NCBI GenBank assembly: GCA_001913845.2
Contig: MKGP02000041.1
Location: 58,154 to 122,153 of the forward strand
Length of the DNA: 64,000 bases
Reading direction: 5' to 3'
Source of the DNA: Limnothrix sp. CACIAM 69d
GTDB taxonomy: Bacteria; Cyanobacteriota; Cyanobacteriia; CACIAM-69d
Part shown: piece after piece, positions 46,582 to 54,945 of the stretch
Layout of the letters: every line of letters begins with the position of its first letter
How positions within the stretch are numbered: position 1 is the first letter of the stretch
Position numbers and translations under genes: made by a program
The notes under the pieces: model-generated
What the model was told of the DNA's origin: nothing
Seen by the model: the letters and a program-made list of their open reading frames with translations, nothing else
Database searches by the model: none

Positions 46582-48687
46582 CTAGCTAAACCAACGGTTT
46601 ATTAATTGCCATAGGGCAATAAAGGGAAAGAATAGCCGCAAATACCAGGGCGAAACTTTTCCATTCCAAGGCAGTCCCCGCTTGTAGCGTAAGTAGTCTG
46701 ACCAACGGCGAACTGCAAACACAATTGGCTCCCTTAATTCCCAAACTTTGCAATAGGGAGCCTTGACTTGATAAGCATCAATGATGGCGTTCACTGCCCG
46801 GCGGGCGGCTTCATTGGCTCCTTCCATGGTTGCCAAGTCCGTGTTGGTGCGCACATAGTCTGAGGCCAAGAAAAAGTTGGGAATCTTGGTATGGGCTTCC
46901 GGACGCAGCACCCAGGTATTCACCAAGTTAACCAACAAGGGTTCGCCGTTGACGTTGGCGTTAGGGTCACCAATGCGGCTCTTGTAGAGCAGTCTTTCCC
47001 GTCCCAATCGTTCATGAAAACGCTGGGATAGCTGTGAGGACTCCAGGTGCAGTTTCTCGTTAGGCACCGGCAGCGGAATCGGCCCCACAAACCCCTTCGC
47101 CACTAGCGCATTCACCGCCAGCCGGGCTTGGCTTTGATCCACATCAAGATGATCAGCAATCTCCTCCAAGGTAACTTCGCGATTCTGGTGATGAATCCAC
47201 AAAAATAGATCCTTGAAGAAGTCAGGTAATGCACCATTCAAGACTTCATCGAGTTTTTCAGGATCGGTTGCTAAGTCGCAGCAGTTGTGAACGATATCGG
47301 GATCCAAAAACCAGCTATGAAGATCCTCATCTTTCAGGAGTGGTTTACCCTTTTCCTTCAAGGAGCGCTTCATTTGCTCCCACACTTCTTCCTTAATCTC
47401 CTCGGGGTTGCAAATTTGGGCTGGCTTGGGAATTTTCAGCCCCAATGTACCGTTAATTGCGCCCACTTCATCGGTGTTTGGGTTGATGAAGTAACCCCAG
47501 TTGGAGGGGATAGCGGAGATGATGCCTCGGACTTGCCCATCGCCAAATTGTTCAACGGGAAATTCCGGCCAAAACTTGGTTTGGGAAATGGATGTTAAGG
47601 CCCAAGGGGAATCCACATACAGCACGTGGCCATGGGTGACGGGCACATCTCGGTTGAGATAGTACTGAATGCCGTTCATCCAGGCGGTGCTGGTTGCCAG
47701 GCGCTTAAGGTTGGCAAAGGTGGGGTCGCCTTGAATCAAGTCATCGGAGATCAGTCCAGCGATAATTTCTGCGGGCAAGGCAGCAATGTAAACATCACCC
47801 GTGACAAAGCGATCGACCTTGGTTTCTAGGTCAGTGACGATCGCCCCTGAAATTTTGGTGTTGCCTTGGGCATCCCGTTCCGTTTGGATAGAGCGCAGGC
47901 GGCTGGAAAAATGATATTCCACACCCCGGGTCTTAAGGTATTTTAGCCAGGGATCAATCCAAACGTCATTAGTCGGGCCATTCAGAACGCGATCGGCACT
48001 GCTGTTGCTGGGATCTACAATGCCCAACAACAACTGCAAGAAGATATCGCCCATGGTCTTAGTGCTAGCCAATTCAGCCCGGGAAGCCACTAGCGAGGTG
48101 GTCAGGCCACGGGCTAGTAAATTTTGATAGGCGATCGACTTGTTTTGGGCATCTAGATAATCCCACCAACCAATTTTTTCGTATTCTCCAAGGCGGCGTT
48201 CTGGGCAGGAGGTTAGGAGTTGGAAAACACGCTCCGCAAAGAACTCTAATTCACCCGGCAAGAGGTCAGCGGTTGCCCCTTGCAGCAAAGCCTGAAAAAT
48301 GAGGATCAGGTCTCCTAGGCTTTGGGGAAAGCGATCGGGCAGGATAATGAGGTTTTTGTGATCCTCATATTGGGCCAAGGCTAGCCGAGTTGTGTCCACC
48401 AAATTGTCAAAAACCCTGCGCACTTTTCCACCCTGAGGAGGCTGGTAAGGAATGCGTTTCATGGTATCGGTCACATGCCGATAAAAGCTGGGAAAGAAGC
48501 GAAACCCATGCTCACCCGGCAGGGGCTGTTTGCCTGGAGCGGCGCTGTTTGGAACTTTGATGCTGCGCGCCTTTCCGCCCGCAATGCTTTTGAGTTCATA
48601 CACTTCAACGGCAAAGCCCCGCTCAACTAATTCGTGGGCGGCGCTCATTCCGGCAATACCACCGCCGAGGATAACAACTTTTACCAT
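46582..48687 (-). CDS. FAD-dependent oxidoreductase (phytoene-desaturase/HpnE-like) with inserted winged-helix-like segment
   Basis: A 701-residue flavoprotein. It opens with the dinucleotide-binding fold VVILGGGIAGMSAAHEL and the second FAD contact ELKSIAGGKA. It ends with an amine-oxidase-type motif (ASDYVRTNTDLATMEGANEA) that binds the FAD again. These are features of the carotenoid desaturase/hydroxysqualene dehydroxylase group, but members are usually 450-550 residues long. The extra length includes residues 490-535, which read as a winged helix-turn-helix (LEEIADHLDVDQSQARLAVN then ALVAKGFV). The last 35 residues contain a hydrophobic stretch (WYLRLFFPFIALWQLI) that may anchor it to a membrane. 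Substrate unknown. ATG 48687. Confidence 0.82.
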   Translation of the reverse strand: MVKVVILGGGIAGMSAAHELVERGFAVEVYELKSIAGGKARSIKVPNSAAPGKQPLPGEHGFRFFPSFYRHVTDTMKRIPYQPPQGGKVRRVFDNLVDTTRLALAQYEDHKNLIILPDRFPQSLGDLILIFQALLQGATADLLPGELEFFAERVFQLLTSCPERRLGEYEKIGWWDYLDAQNKSIAYQNLLARGLTTSLVASRAELASTKTMGDIFLQLLLGIVDPSNSSADRVLNGPTNDVWIDPWLKYLKTRGVEYHFSSRLRSIQTERDAQGNTKISGAIVTDLETKVDRFVTGDVYIAALPAEIIAGLISDDLIQGDPTFANLKRLATSTAWMNGIQYYLNRDVPVTHGHVLYVDSPWALTSISQTKFWPEFPVEQFGDGQVRGIISAIPSNWGYFINPNTDEVGAINGTLGLKIPKPAQICNPEEIKEEVWEQMKRSLKEKGKPLLKDEDLHSWFLDPDIVHNCCDLATDPEKLDEVLNGALPDFFKDLFLWIHHQNREVTLEEIADHLDVDQSQARLAVNALVAKGFVGPIPLPVPNEKLHLESSQLSQRFHERLGRERLLYKSRIGDPNANVNGEPLLVNLVNTWVLRPEAHTKIPNFFLASDYVRTNTDLATMEGANEAARRAVNAIIDAYQVKAPYCKVWELREPIVFAVRRWSDYLRYKRGLPWNGKVSPWYLRLFFPFIALWQLINRWFS

Positions 48688-48752
48688 GCTAAAGCTTCCT
48701 TAAGATGCCTACGAGCCAACAAGTTTGCTTGGTTTGATTTGGATTCTCTTGT

Positions 48753-49295
48753 TTAGGATTGTTCCCAATCCGATACATAATCATGCCAAACTTCACTTGG
48801 GCTACGATCCCGAATGTTTTCGATCTGTGGACTGTTGTCCCTTAAATCTATAGTGCTTTCTCTTTCCGGAGATCGCAAGAGAGGACAAGGGGTCATTAAT
48901 GAAAAAATGGTCGATGATTCAAGACAGTTCGCTTCAAGCTGGAGTGGTCTGAAATGGTCATTCAAATCTTTTTTCATTAAATGTGAATTTAAAAGGTGAT
49001 TGAATTCAACTGGATTTTTACCTTGGATTATTAAATGGGCAATTTCTGTAAATTTACGGATCTTTTTGTATTGAGAACTACAAAAAATACGAGTTAACGT
49101 TGGATCATTGATCAGTTGTCTGATCGCCCTGCCCGATCGAACAACAGTGAAAAAAGGCCCCTGAACTCGTAAAGCAGCAAAAATCGGTGAAATTGGGCGA
49201 TCGGCTCCCAAGACAGCCATTGGGCAACCAGACCCCAGCGAAAAGCAAGGTGAGCAGTCACATTTCACCCACAAGCCATTCACCGATCCCGCCAC
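48753..49295 (-). CDS. Doubtful hypothetical ORF
   Basis: A 180-codon frame in the 888-base gap between the FAD oxidoreductase and the RDD/pentapeptide gene. The middle (KKIRKFTEIAHLIIQGKNP) and the acidic end (PSEVWHDYVSDWEQS) could be protein, but the first 60 residues look random and Cys-rich. No family is recognised and there is no clear ribosome-binding site. It may be a shorter gene, a decayed gene, or chance. The adjoining 49296-49575 shows no gene either. Confidence 0.25.
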   Translation of the reverse strand: MAGSVNGLWVKCDCSPCFSLGSGCPMAVLGADRPISPIFAALRVQGPFFTVVRSGRAIRQLINDPTLTRIFCSSQYKKIRKFTEIAHLIIQGKNPVEFNHLLNSHLMKKDLNDHFRPLQLEANCLESSTIFSLMTPCPLLRSPERESTIDLRDNSPQIENIRDRSPSEVWHDYVSDWEQS

Positions 49296-49575
49296 CCTCG
49301 GTCAGCCGCCTTAAGGGCAAAAGTCTTCATTAACAACAGTTTGAGGATTTGACCTGGGGGCTTGCGCACTGAAATTTTCATTGACCTGAGGGCCAGCCTC
49401 CCAGCCCTTGAGTTACTTGAGTACCAATGGGATTGTGGCATGATGGGTAGGCCCAATTTCGGTCATGGGTTGCGCCCAAAGCTGCGTTCCAGGCTGGCAA
49501 CGCCCAAAGCCTGATGCGGCCCCAGGAAGGGCTGTGCCTCGCCTAAGGTTCGAGTAGTCTGGTTTTGTCCTCCCC

Positions 49576-51864
49576 ATGACCTTGGCCGTCATCAGGAATC
49601 GCCGCATGGTTAGCCCGCCCACTGCTCCGAACGACAATCCCGACTTTAATCCCGACTTTGGCTCCACCTTCGCCCCGGAAGGGCCCGATCGCCCCAACCG
49701 GCGATCGCTTCTGTGGCGGCGAATGGGGGCTTGGGCGGTGGAAGTGGCGCTGATTGCGGCCAGTGGGGGCTTGCCCTTTGCGATCGGGCAGGCGGCGCGC
49801 ACGGCCTTGGAGGGGCCGCCCGTTCCGCTCAATCCAGTGCTGGCCAGCGTTGAGGACGCGGCCGCCAAAACCTTTGCCATTCCGCCACACTTGCGCCCCA
49901 CGGCCGTGGCTCCGATGACGAATCTCTTTTGGTCTGGGGCGTTGGTGTTGCCGGTGGCACTGGGCGGCTTACAACTTTTTTTGCTGGCCACCACGGGCAA
50001 GACTTCGCCGAAGTCCTGGTTTGGCCTGCAACTAACGGATGAGCAGGGACGCGCACCCGGTTTGGGGCGGGTGTTGTTGCGGGAAGGGGTGGGCCGTTGG
50101 GGGCTGCCGCTGGGAACGGCCTATGGCGTGTGGCGGGCCAGCGGAGCCTATCCGGATTTGTCGATTTTGCTGGGTTTGGCGGTGGTGGGGCTGGCGATGG
50201 AGTCAGGAGCAGCCCTGTTGGATCCTCAGCGACGGCCCTGGCGAGATCGATTGGCCAAGACGCGGGTTGTGGATTTGCGAGACCCGGAAGGCTGGGTGGA
50301 GCCGGGGATGGCGGCCATGGAGCCGGGGCCGATCGAACCGGCCACCATGGGCCGATCGATCCTGGTCAATGGTCGATCGGGCAGTGGTTCGCTGACGGAG
50401 CGATCGGCAGCGCGGCTGACCCTGAATCATCCCAACAGCCCGGAAACCACGAATTTGATTCTTTCCCCGATCGGGGCCCGGGGGCTGTGGGCTTGGGTGC
50501 GCCAGAACCCCGGCACGGCGATTGTGGTGGTGGGATCACTCGGTTTGGTGCTGGTGTTGGGAACCTTTGCTGCTACGCAAATTTATGTCCAAGATCAAGC
50601 CGATCGACGGGCGGCCCAAGCCCAGAAGCAGCAACTCCTGCTGGATTTGGTGGCCAAATATAGCCAAAATGCCCCCGACCAGCGGCGGGGTTCCGTGCTG
50701 GCCCTGGGAGCCGTGCAGGATCCAAACCCGGAAATTGTGCTGCTGCTGAATTTGTTGGGCCAAGAGGAATCACCACAGCTCATTGAAGCCCTGCAACAGT
50801 CGATCACTAGCGCCGGGCCCGCCGCCTTGCCCTATCTGCAACGGTTAAACCAAACCCTCAAGACCGATGCCGACAGTTTGGCAGCGGGGCCCAACACCGG
50901 AGAGGCCACCCAAGCAGCCCTGCGGTTGCGGGCCACCCAACGGGCGATCGCCAAATTGCTGCGGTTGCGATCGGGGGCTGACGGGTCGATCGACCTCAGC
51001 CGAGTGGATTTGGGCCAGTCCAATTCGCCCAACGCTCAATTTTCTCTGGTGCTCGATCGGGCCGATCTTTCGGGACTAAAACTCCGCAGCGCCGTGCTCA
51101 CCGGGGCCAACCTACGCGGCTCCGTTTTTCGATCGGCCGGGCCCGATGGCCGCTGGAACACCTTTGACGATGCCCTCACCGATCTCTCCGGAGCCGACCT
51201 GCGCGGAGCCGACCTCACTGGCGCATCCTTAATTACCGGTCAACTGGAGCGCACCAGCCTGGTTGGGGCCGCCCTGAATGGCACCAATCTGACCAGTGCG
51301 CGTTTAATTGGAGCCAACCTCAGCCAAGCCAAACTCCTAGGAGCGAATCTGGAAGCGGCCAACCTGGATGGAGCCAGCCTCACGGGGGCCGATCTCGGGG
51401 ATGCCAAGCTGAACCAAGCCAGTCTGCATGGAGCCAAACTGGGTCAAGCCCGGGCCGTGGGAGCCAGCTTGGCCCAAGCCGATCTCACCGAAGCCAGTTG
51501 GCGCGGGGGCGATCTGTCCACCGCTGATTTAAACCGGGCTAACTTGCACAATGCCGACCTGAGCGCCACCCGCCTAACCGGAGCCAACTTGCAGGGGGCA
51601 CAACTACAAAGCGCCCAATTACAAGGCACCGATTTTTCCCAGGCCGATTTACGTGGGGCCCTGTTTGAGGGAGCGAACCTGAAAGGCGCGATCTTTGCCC
51701 CCACCAACGCAGCCCCGGCCGGCGGGTTTGTGGGGCGCACCGACGGCGAAAAGCCCTCGGCCCTGGTGAAGGGCGCAGACTTCAGCCAAGCCAAGAATTT
51801 GGATCCCCGCCAGTTAGCCTATCTCTGCACCCAAGGGGCCATTCACCCCCAATGTCCCCAATAG
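49576..51864 (+). CDS. RDD-domain membrane protein fused to a long pentapeptide-repeat domain
   Basis: A 762-residue protein. Residues 40-240 form an RDD-type membrane domain (LWRRMGAWAVEVALIAASGG and a later PWRDRLAKTRVVD). A basic linker leads to another membrane helix near 312-335 (TAIVVVGSLGLVLVLGTFAA). Residues 345-460 are helical. From about residue 475 to 745 there are some 40 pentapeptide units of A(D/N)LxxA type (LTGANLRGSVF, LIGANLSQAKLLGANLEAAN), which fold into a right-handed square beta-helix. The repeat end faces one side of the membrane; function unknown. An alternative start is ATG 49606. A family A element follows 20 bases after the stop. Confidence 0.88.
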   Translation: MTLAVIRNRRMVSPPTAPNDNPDFNPDFGSTFAPEGPDRPNRRSLLWRRMGAWAVEVALIAASGGLPFAIGQAARTALEGPPVPLNPVLASVEDAAAKTFAIPPHLRPTAVAPMTNLFWSGALVLPVALGGLQLFLLATTGKTSPKSWFGLQLTDEQGRAPGLGRVLLREGVGRWGLPLGTAYGVWRASGAYPDLSILLGLAVVGLAMESGAALLDPQRRPWRDRLAKTRVVDLRDPEGWVEPGMAAMEPGPIEPATMGRSILVNGRSGSGSLTERSAARLTLNHPNSPETTNLILSPIGARGLWAWVRQNPGTAIVVVGSLGLVLVLGTFAATQIYVQDQADRRAAQAQKQQLLLDLVAKYSQNAPDQRRGSVLALGAVQDPNPEIVLLLNLLGQEESPQLIEALQQSITSAGPAALPYLQRLNQTLKTDADSLAAGPNTGEATQAALRLRATQRAIAKLLRLRSGADGSIDLSRVDLGQSNSPNAQFSLVLDRADLSGLKLRSAVLTGANLRGSVFRSAGPDGRWNTFDDALTDLSGADLRGADLTGASLITGQLERTSLVGAALNGTNLTSARLIGANLSQAKLLGANLEAANLDGASLTGADLGDAKLNQASLHGAKLGQARAVGASLAQADLTEASWRGGDLSTADLNRANLHNADLSATRLTGANLQGAQLQSAQLQGTDFSQADLRGALFEGANLKGAIFAPTNAAPAGGFVGRTDGEKPSALVKGADFSQAKNLDPRQLAYLCTQGAIHPQCPQ

Positions 51865-51884
51865 ATTGGCAGCCACCGCCCTAA

Positions 51885-52015
51885 GAGGATGTCTGAGAAG
51901 TATCTTTCAGTACGGGCTAAACATTAGTTGTCGTGGGAGCAAGGGACTTAAGCCCCTTGTCTACATCGATCCCTGGGGCGTACAGAGTAGCAATTTTGGC
52001 TTTTCAGACATCCTC
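51885..52015. mobile_element. Family A miniature inverted-repeat element, copy 1
   Basis: A 131-base element with 16-base terminal inverted repeats: GAGGATGTCTGAGAAG at the left and CTTTTCAGACATCCTC at the right. It is flanked by a TAA on both sides (51882-51884 and 52016-52018). The centre holds the palindrome CAAGGGACTTAAGCCCCTTG. A second copy lies at 59816-59936 with TGA on both sides. TNA target duplications are a hallmark of the IS1031 group of the IS5 family, whose transposase may move it; no such transposase is in the window. Confidence 0.85.
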
Positions 52016-52662
52016 TAAGGGTTGAGGGCGTGGGTTTGCCAACCGTCGGGGGTGCGATCGAACCCGGTGCGATTTTGCGGCTCCCCCTTCAGCTCCAGCC
52101 AATCCACCCGCTCAGGGATGAGCCACAACAGCACAAAGGTCTCCAGCGGCGCGATCGGATCCGGCGGCGGCGGCGCAAAGGCGGCCGAATCAACCGTGCG
52201 ATCGCCCCGAGGATTGGGCCAAGCAAATTGCAATCGGGCCGCATCCGAGAGGTTTTGCCACAGGCGCGATCGCTCGGCCTGTTCCGTGGGGTCGGGCGTG
52301 GTGGCCAGCACTGCCCGCAGGGTTCCGGCAATCCGAAATTGTTCGCGCGTTTTGGGAAAGTACCAACAGGCTTCCGCGCGGGGATTTGCAGCTAGTTGCG
52401 GCATCTTTTCGCTGCGGCTGTCCGTGATCACCGTGAGCCAATCCGTGCGATCGCGAAATCCCCGAAAGACCACCGTTCGGTTCGCAGGACTGCCATCGGG
52501 GCGCACCGTGGCCAGTTGCAAATAGCGGGCATAGATCAGCGATCGGTTGCGGTGCAGGGCCCGCGACAGGGGCGATCGCCAAGGAGCCAAATCAGGGGAT
52601 ATGGGCGCGGGAGAATCTAAAAGTTGGGAATCTGAGATTTGGGAATCTGAAGCTGGGGTCAT
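52015..52662 (-). CDS. FMN-binding pyridoxamine-phosphate-oxidase-like flavoprotein
   Basis: A 215-residue split-barrel flavoprotein. LIYARYLQLATVRPDGSPAN, then RTVVFRGFRD, and CWYFPKTREQFRIAGTLRAV match the cyanobacterial PPOX family (Alr4036/Npun_F5749 type). The end GWQTHALNP is the usual final motif. True PdxH activity is not implied; the family is broad. The start codon ATG 52662 overlaps the stop of the upstream beta-helix gene in an ATGA, so translation is probably coupled. Its TAG stop straddles the border between a family A element and that element's target duplication. The N-terminal SDSQ repeats come from a 15-base duplication (52626-52655). Confidence 0.88.
   Translation of the reverse strand: MTPASDSQISDSQLLDSPAPISPDLAPWRSPLSRALHRNRSLIYARYLQLATVRPDGSPANRTVVFRGFRDRTDWLTVITDSRSEKMPQLAANPRAEACWYFPKTREQFRIAGTLRAVLATTPDPTEQAERSRLWQNLSDAARLQFAWPNPRGDRTVDSAAFAPPPPDPIAPLETFVLLWLIPERVDWLELKGEPQNRTGFDRTPDGWQTHALNP
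52626..52655. repeat. 15-bp duplication in the flavoprotein N-terminus
   Basis: GGGAATCTGAGATTT is followed at once by GGGAATCTGAAGCTG. On the minus strand it encodes the SDSQISDSQ repeat in the first dozen residues of the flavoprotein. Confidence 0.85.
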
Positions 52663-53738
52663 GGCCGTTGCAACGAGAGGATAGGGGCGATCGGGCGGAA
52701 TCCTGGGGCGATCGATTGCGATCCCCCGAAACCACCCCAAGACAGCAGCACCGATCCCATCACCCGCGATCGATCTAACTCATTGCCCACCGCCGAAACC
52801 GTCGTTCCCTTGGTGGCGTTATAGATTGCATAGCGACCATTATTCAGAATGCGATTCTCGCCAGGACTGAAGGCCGTGCCCAGATCCGGCTGGGCGCGAT
52901 CAATCATCACCAACCCATCGTTACTGTTGCCTTCAATTTGGTTACGGCGCAGCAGCGGTTGGGCCTGATTAGAAATCACCACCCCATCTCGGTTTTGGGT
53001 AATTTGGTTGTCTTGAATCACCGGGCTGGCATTGCCCCCGATCGCCAGGCCAAACCCCGTTGCCTGAAACCGGTTTTCGCGCACAATTCCCCCCGCGTCA
53101 CGGGTGATGGACAGGCCATTGCCGCCGTTGTTTTGAAACCAATTGCGCAGAATTTGCGGTTGGGCCCGCCCCGTCACGAAAATGCCGTCGCGATGGCTGT
53201 TCAAAAGGCGGTTGTTGGCGATCACGGGCGTGGCTCCATCGCTTTCCACCCAAATGCCCGTACCGCGTGGCACCGGATTGCTGACCGTGACCCCCAACAC
53301 CGACCCGCTCCCCGTCAGGGCGATCGCCACGGCCTGTTGCGAGAAACTGCGACTGCTGAAGCCGCCGGCCCCTTGAATGACCACCGCTTGGCCCTGGCCG
53401 TCCAGATCGCCGCTGAGGGTCACCCCGTCGGGCACGCGCAGGGGAAACTGCTCGCCTAATTCCGCACTGTAGCGGCCCGGAGCCAGACGAATGGTGACCC
53501 CATTGCTGTATTGGCTCGCATGGTCAAGGGCGCTGGTGATGGTGCGGAAGCTGCCGCGGCCCGATCGAGCGGCCGCATCATTACCTTGGGGATCCACCGT
53601 TAACACCACGCTGGAACGGGCAGGCGGCTGAAGCGGGCCGCCTACTGTCCCGATCGCCCCGACCAACAGCCCCAGCCCGATCGCCCGAACAGCCCAACCC
53701 GACCAGCAACGGGAAAAATGGCGCAGTGGCAGACCCAT
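52659..53738 (-). CDS. Exported right-handed beta-helix (DUF1565-like) protein
   Basis: A 359-residue protein with a signal-like N-terminus (a basic start, then AIGLGLLVGAIGTVGG). The DUF1565 opening follows (LTVDPQGNDAAARSGRGSFR, TITSALDHASQYSNG). The remainder is a parallel beta-helix with regular turns (NPVPRGTGIWVESDG, NRLLNSHRDGIFVTG, NQITQNRDGVVISN, NQIEGNSNDGLVMID). Such folds bind or cleave polysaccharides, but no catalytic triad is obvious, and cyanobacteria have many members of unknown role. It overlaps the next gene by four bases (ATGA). Confidence 0.85.
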   Translation of the reverse strand: MGLPLRHFSRCWSGWAVRAIGLGLLVGAIGTVGGPLQPPARSSVVLTVDPQGNDAAARSGRGSFRTITSALDHASQYSNGVTIRLAPGRYSAELGEQFPLRVPDGVTLSGDLDGQGQAVVIQGAGGFSSRSFSQQAVAIALTGSGSVLGVTVSNPVPRGTGIWVESDGATPVIANNRLLNSHRDGIFVTGRAQPQILRNWFQNNGGNGLSITRDAGGIVRENRFQATGFGLAIGGNASPVIQDNQITQNRDGVVISNQAQPLLRRNQIEGNSNDGLVMIDRAQPDLGTAFSPGENRILNNGRYAIYNATKGTTVSAVGNELDRSRVMGSVLLSWGGFGGSQSIAPGFRPIAPILSLQRP

Positions 53739-53912
53739 GAGATCACGCTCTGATCAAAACTAGGCTGCATTTTAAGCTGAATTGCGGGGCGATCGAGCCG
53801 GTCAGCCCAGCGGATGCGGTAGGATGGCAACACCAACTTTGTTGCAATTCCGTTACAAAATCTCGCCTCGATCGCTCGATTTAACGGCCCTTCAAACCCT
53901 GCCCTGCAAACC

Positions 53913-54320
53913 ATGATTTACAGCAATCCCCACAGCACGCAATTCGTTCTGGTTACCCTGTTCTTTGCCCTGGCCTTTGGGCAAATTTTTAAGAACATGC
54001 TGGAATTTCAGGTGAACCGCTGGTATGAAAACCGCCGCACCCAGCCCACCGTGGAATATAAAAAGCCCCAAATGCGCATCGCCTACTTGGGTTTGGCGGT
54101 GTTCACCTTTTTGTGCATGGGCGAAAGCCTGAAGGTTTTGGGATTTTTCACCCTGTTGGCCTATGGGGTGAGCCTGTTGGTGGTGGTTCCCACGGCGATT
54201 TTTATTTGGCTGCAAATGGGATCGATGTTTAGCCTGATGGTGAAGGGGGGTTCCGCCGCGATCGACATTGAATCGAATTATGGTCTGTCGGCAGAACAGA
54301 TCAAGATGAAGAATCAATAG
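53913..54320 (+). CDS. Conserved cyanobacterial membrane protein
   Basis: A 135-residue protein with three hydrophobic segments: FVLVTLFFALAFGQIF, MRIAYLGLAVFTFLCMG and VLGFFTLLAYGVSLLVVVPT, followed by a fourth weaker stretch. A basic loop (VNRWYENRRTQPTVEYKKPQ) lies between the first two, and the end is soluble (IESNYGLSAEQIKMKNQ). No domain or motif is recognised. It is divergent from the beta-helix gene (174 bases between starts) and has a clear ATG start. Confidence 0.75.
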   Translation: MIYSNPHSTQFVLVTLFFALAFGQIFKNMLEFQVNRWYENRRTQPTVEYKKPQMRIAYLGLAVFTFLCMGESLKVLGFFTLLAYGVSLLVVVPTAIFIWLQMGSMFSLMVKGGSAAIDIESNYGLSAEQIKMKNQ

Positions 54321-54483
54321 GTTGAATTTAGGCCGCCCGATCGATTTGATCTTGATCGCCCGATCGATTGCGGCCAAAATTCTTCGGGTCTTGATTTCAA
54401 TCCCCCCATCGATCAAGATTTGCTTTAACGAGATTTGCTCCAATCAAATTCCCGAGCACCGAATCAAAGAGCGCAAGCTCCAT

Positions 54484-54522
54484 CAAAAAGTACAAGCAAA
54501 AAGTACAAACAAAAAGCACAAA
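54484..54522. repeat. 13-bp tandem repeat upstream of a small membrane protein
   Basis: The units CAAAAAGTACAAG, CAAAAAGTACAAA and CAAAAAGCACAAA run in a row, ending 16 bases before the start of the gene at 54539. Confidence 0.9.
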
Positions 54523-54538
54523 AGCGCAAAACAAACCG

Positions 54539-54760
54539 ATGAGTAAAAAGTGGACTTGGTATATCAAAGCCCAAGCGGGTGTCTTGCTGTTTCCCTTGGG
54601 TCTTTGTTTATTTGGGGAAGCGGTAACACGCCGCATTAACGGCGATTCTTGGTTTTGGTGGGGCACGATCGCCCTGGCGGTGATTAATGCCGGTGTGGGG
54701 TTGATGATTGAAAGCGGCCTGATTGGTGGCTTTCCCCGCGACCAAAAACCCAATGAATAA
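54539..54760 (+). CDS. Small membrane protein
   Basis: A 73-residue protein starting MSKKWTWYIKAQ, with two hydrophobic segments (AGVLLFPLGLCLFGEAV and TIALAVINAGVGLMIES) joined by a short loop with RRINGDSWFWWG. It ends in a basic/polar tail. It has the look of a conserved small cyanobacterial membrane protein. The function cannot be told. It follows the 53913 gene by 218 bases on the same strand. Confidence 0.7.
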   Translation: MSKKWTWYIKAQAGVLLFPLGLCLFGEAVTRRINGDSWFWWGTIALAVINAGVGLMIESGLIGGFPRDQKPNE

Positions 54761-54945
54761 TTGCGGTCAAACCAATCAAAATGATCTGTGATCCCGCCAT
54801 TGGGTGATCCAGAAATTTGCTCCTTAAACCAACCATTGACCGATCAAGGCGATCGCCCAATCAGCGCGATCGCCCATGGAAATCGACCCGCTCGATCGAC
54901 CCGTTTGATCAATCGGCTAGCGGGTTGATCCACTTGATCAACGGC

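Noticed and set aside
49540..49560. A GGTTCGAGTAG sequence resembling a tRNA T-arm
   Set aside because: No matching acceptor, D or anticodon stems can be folded around it.
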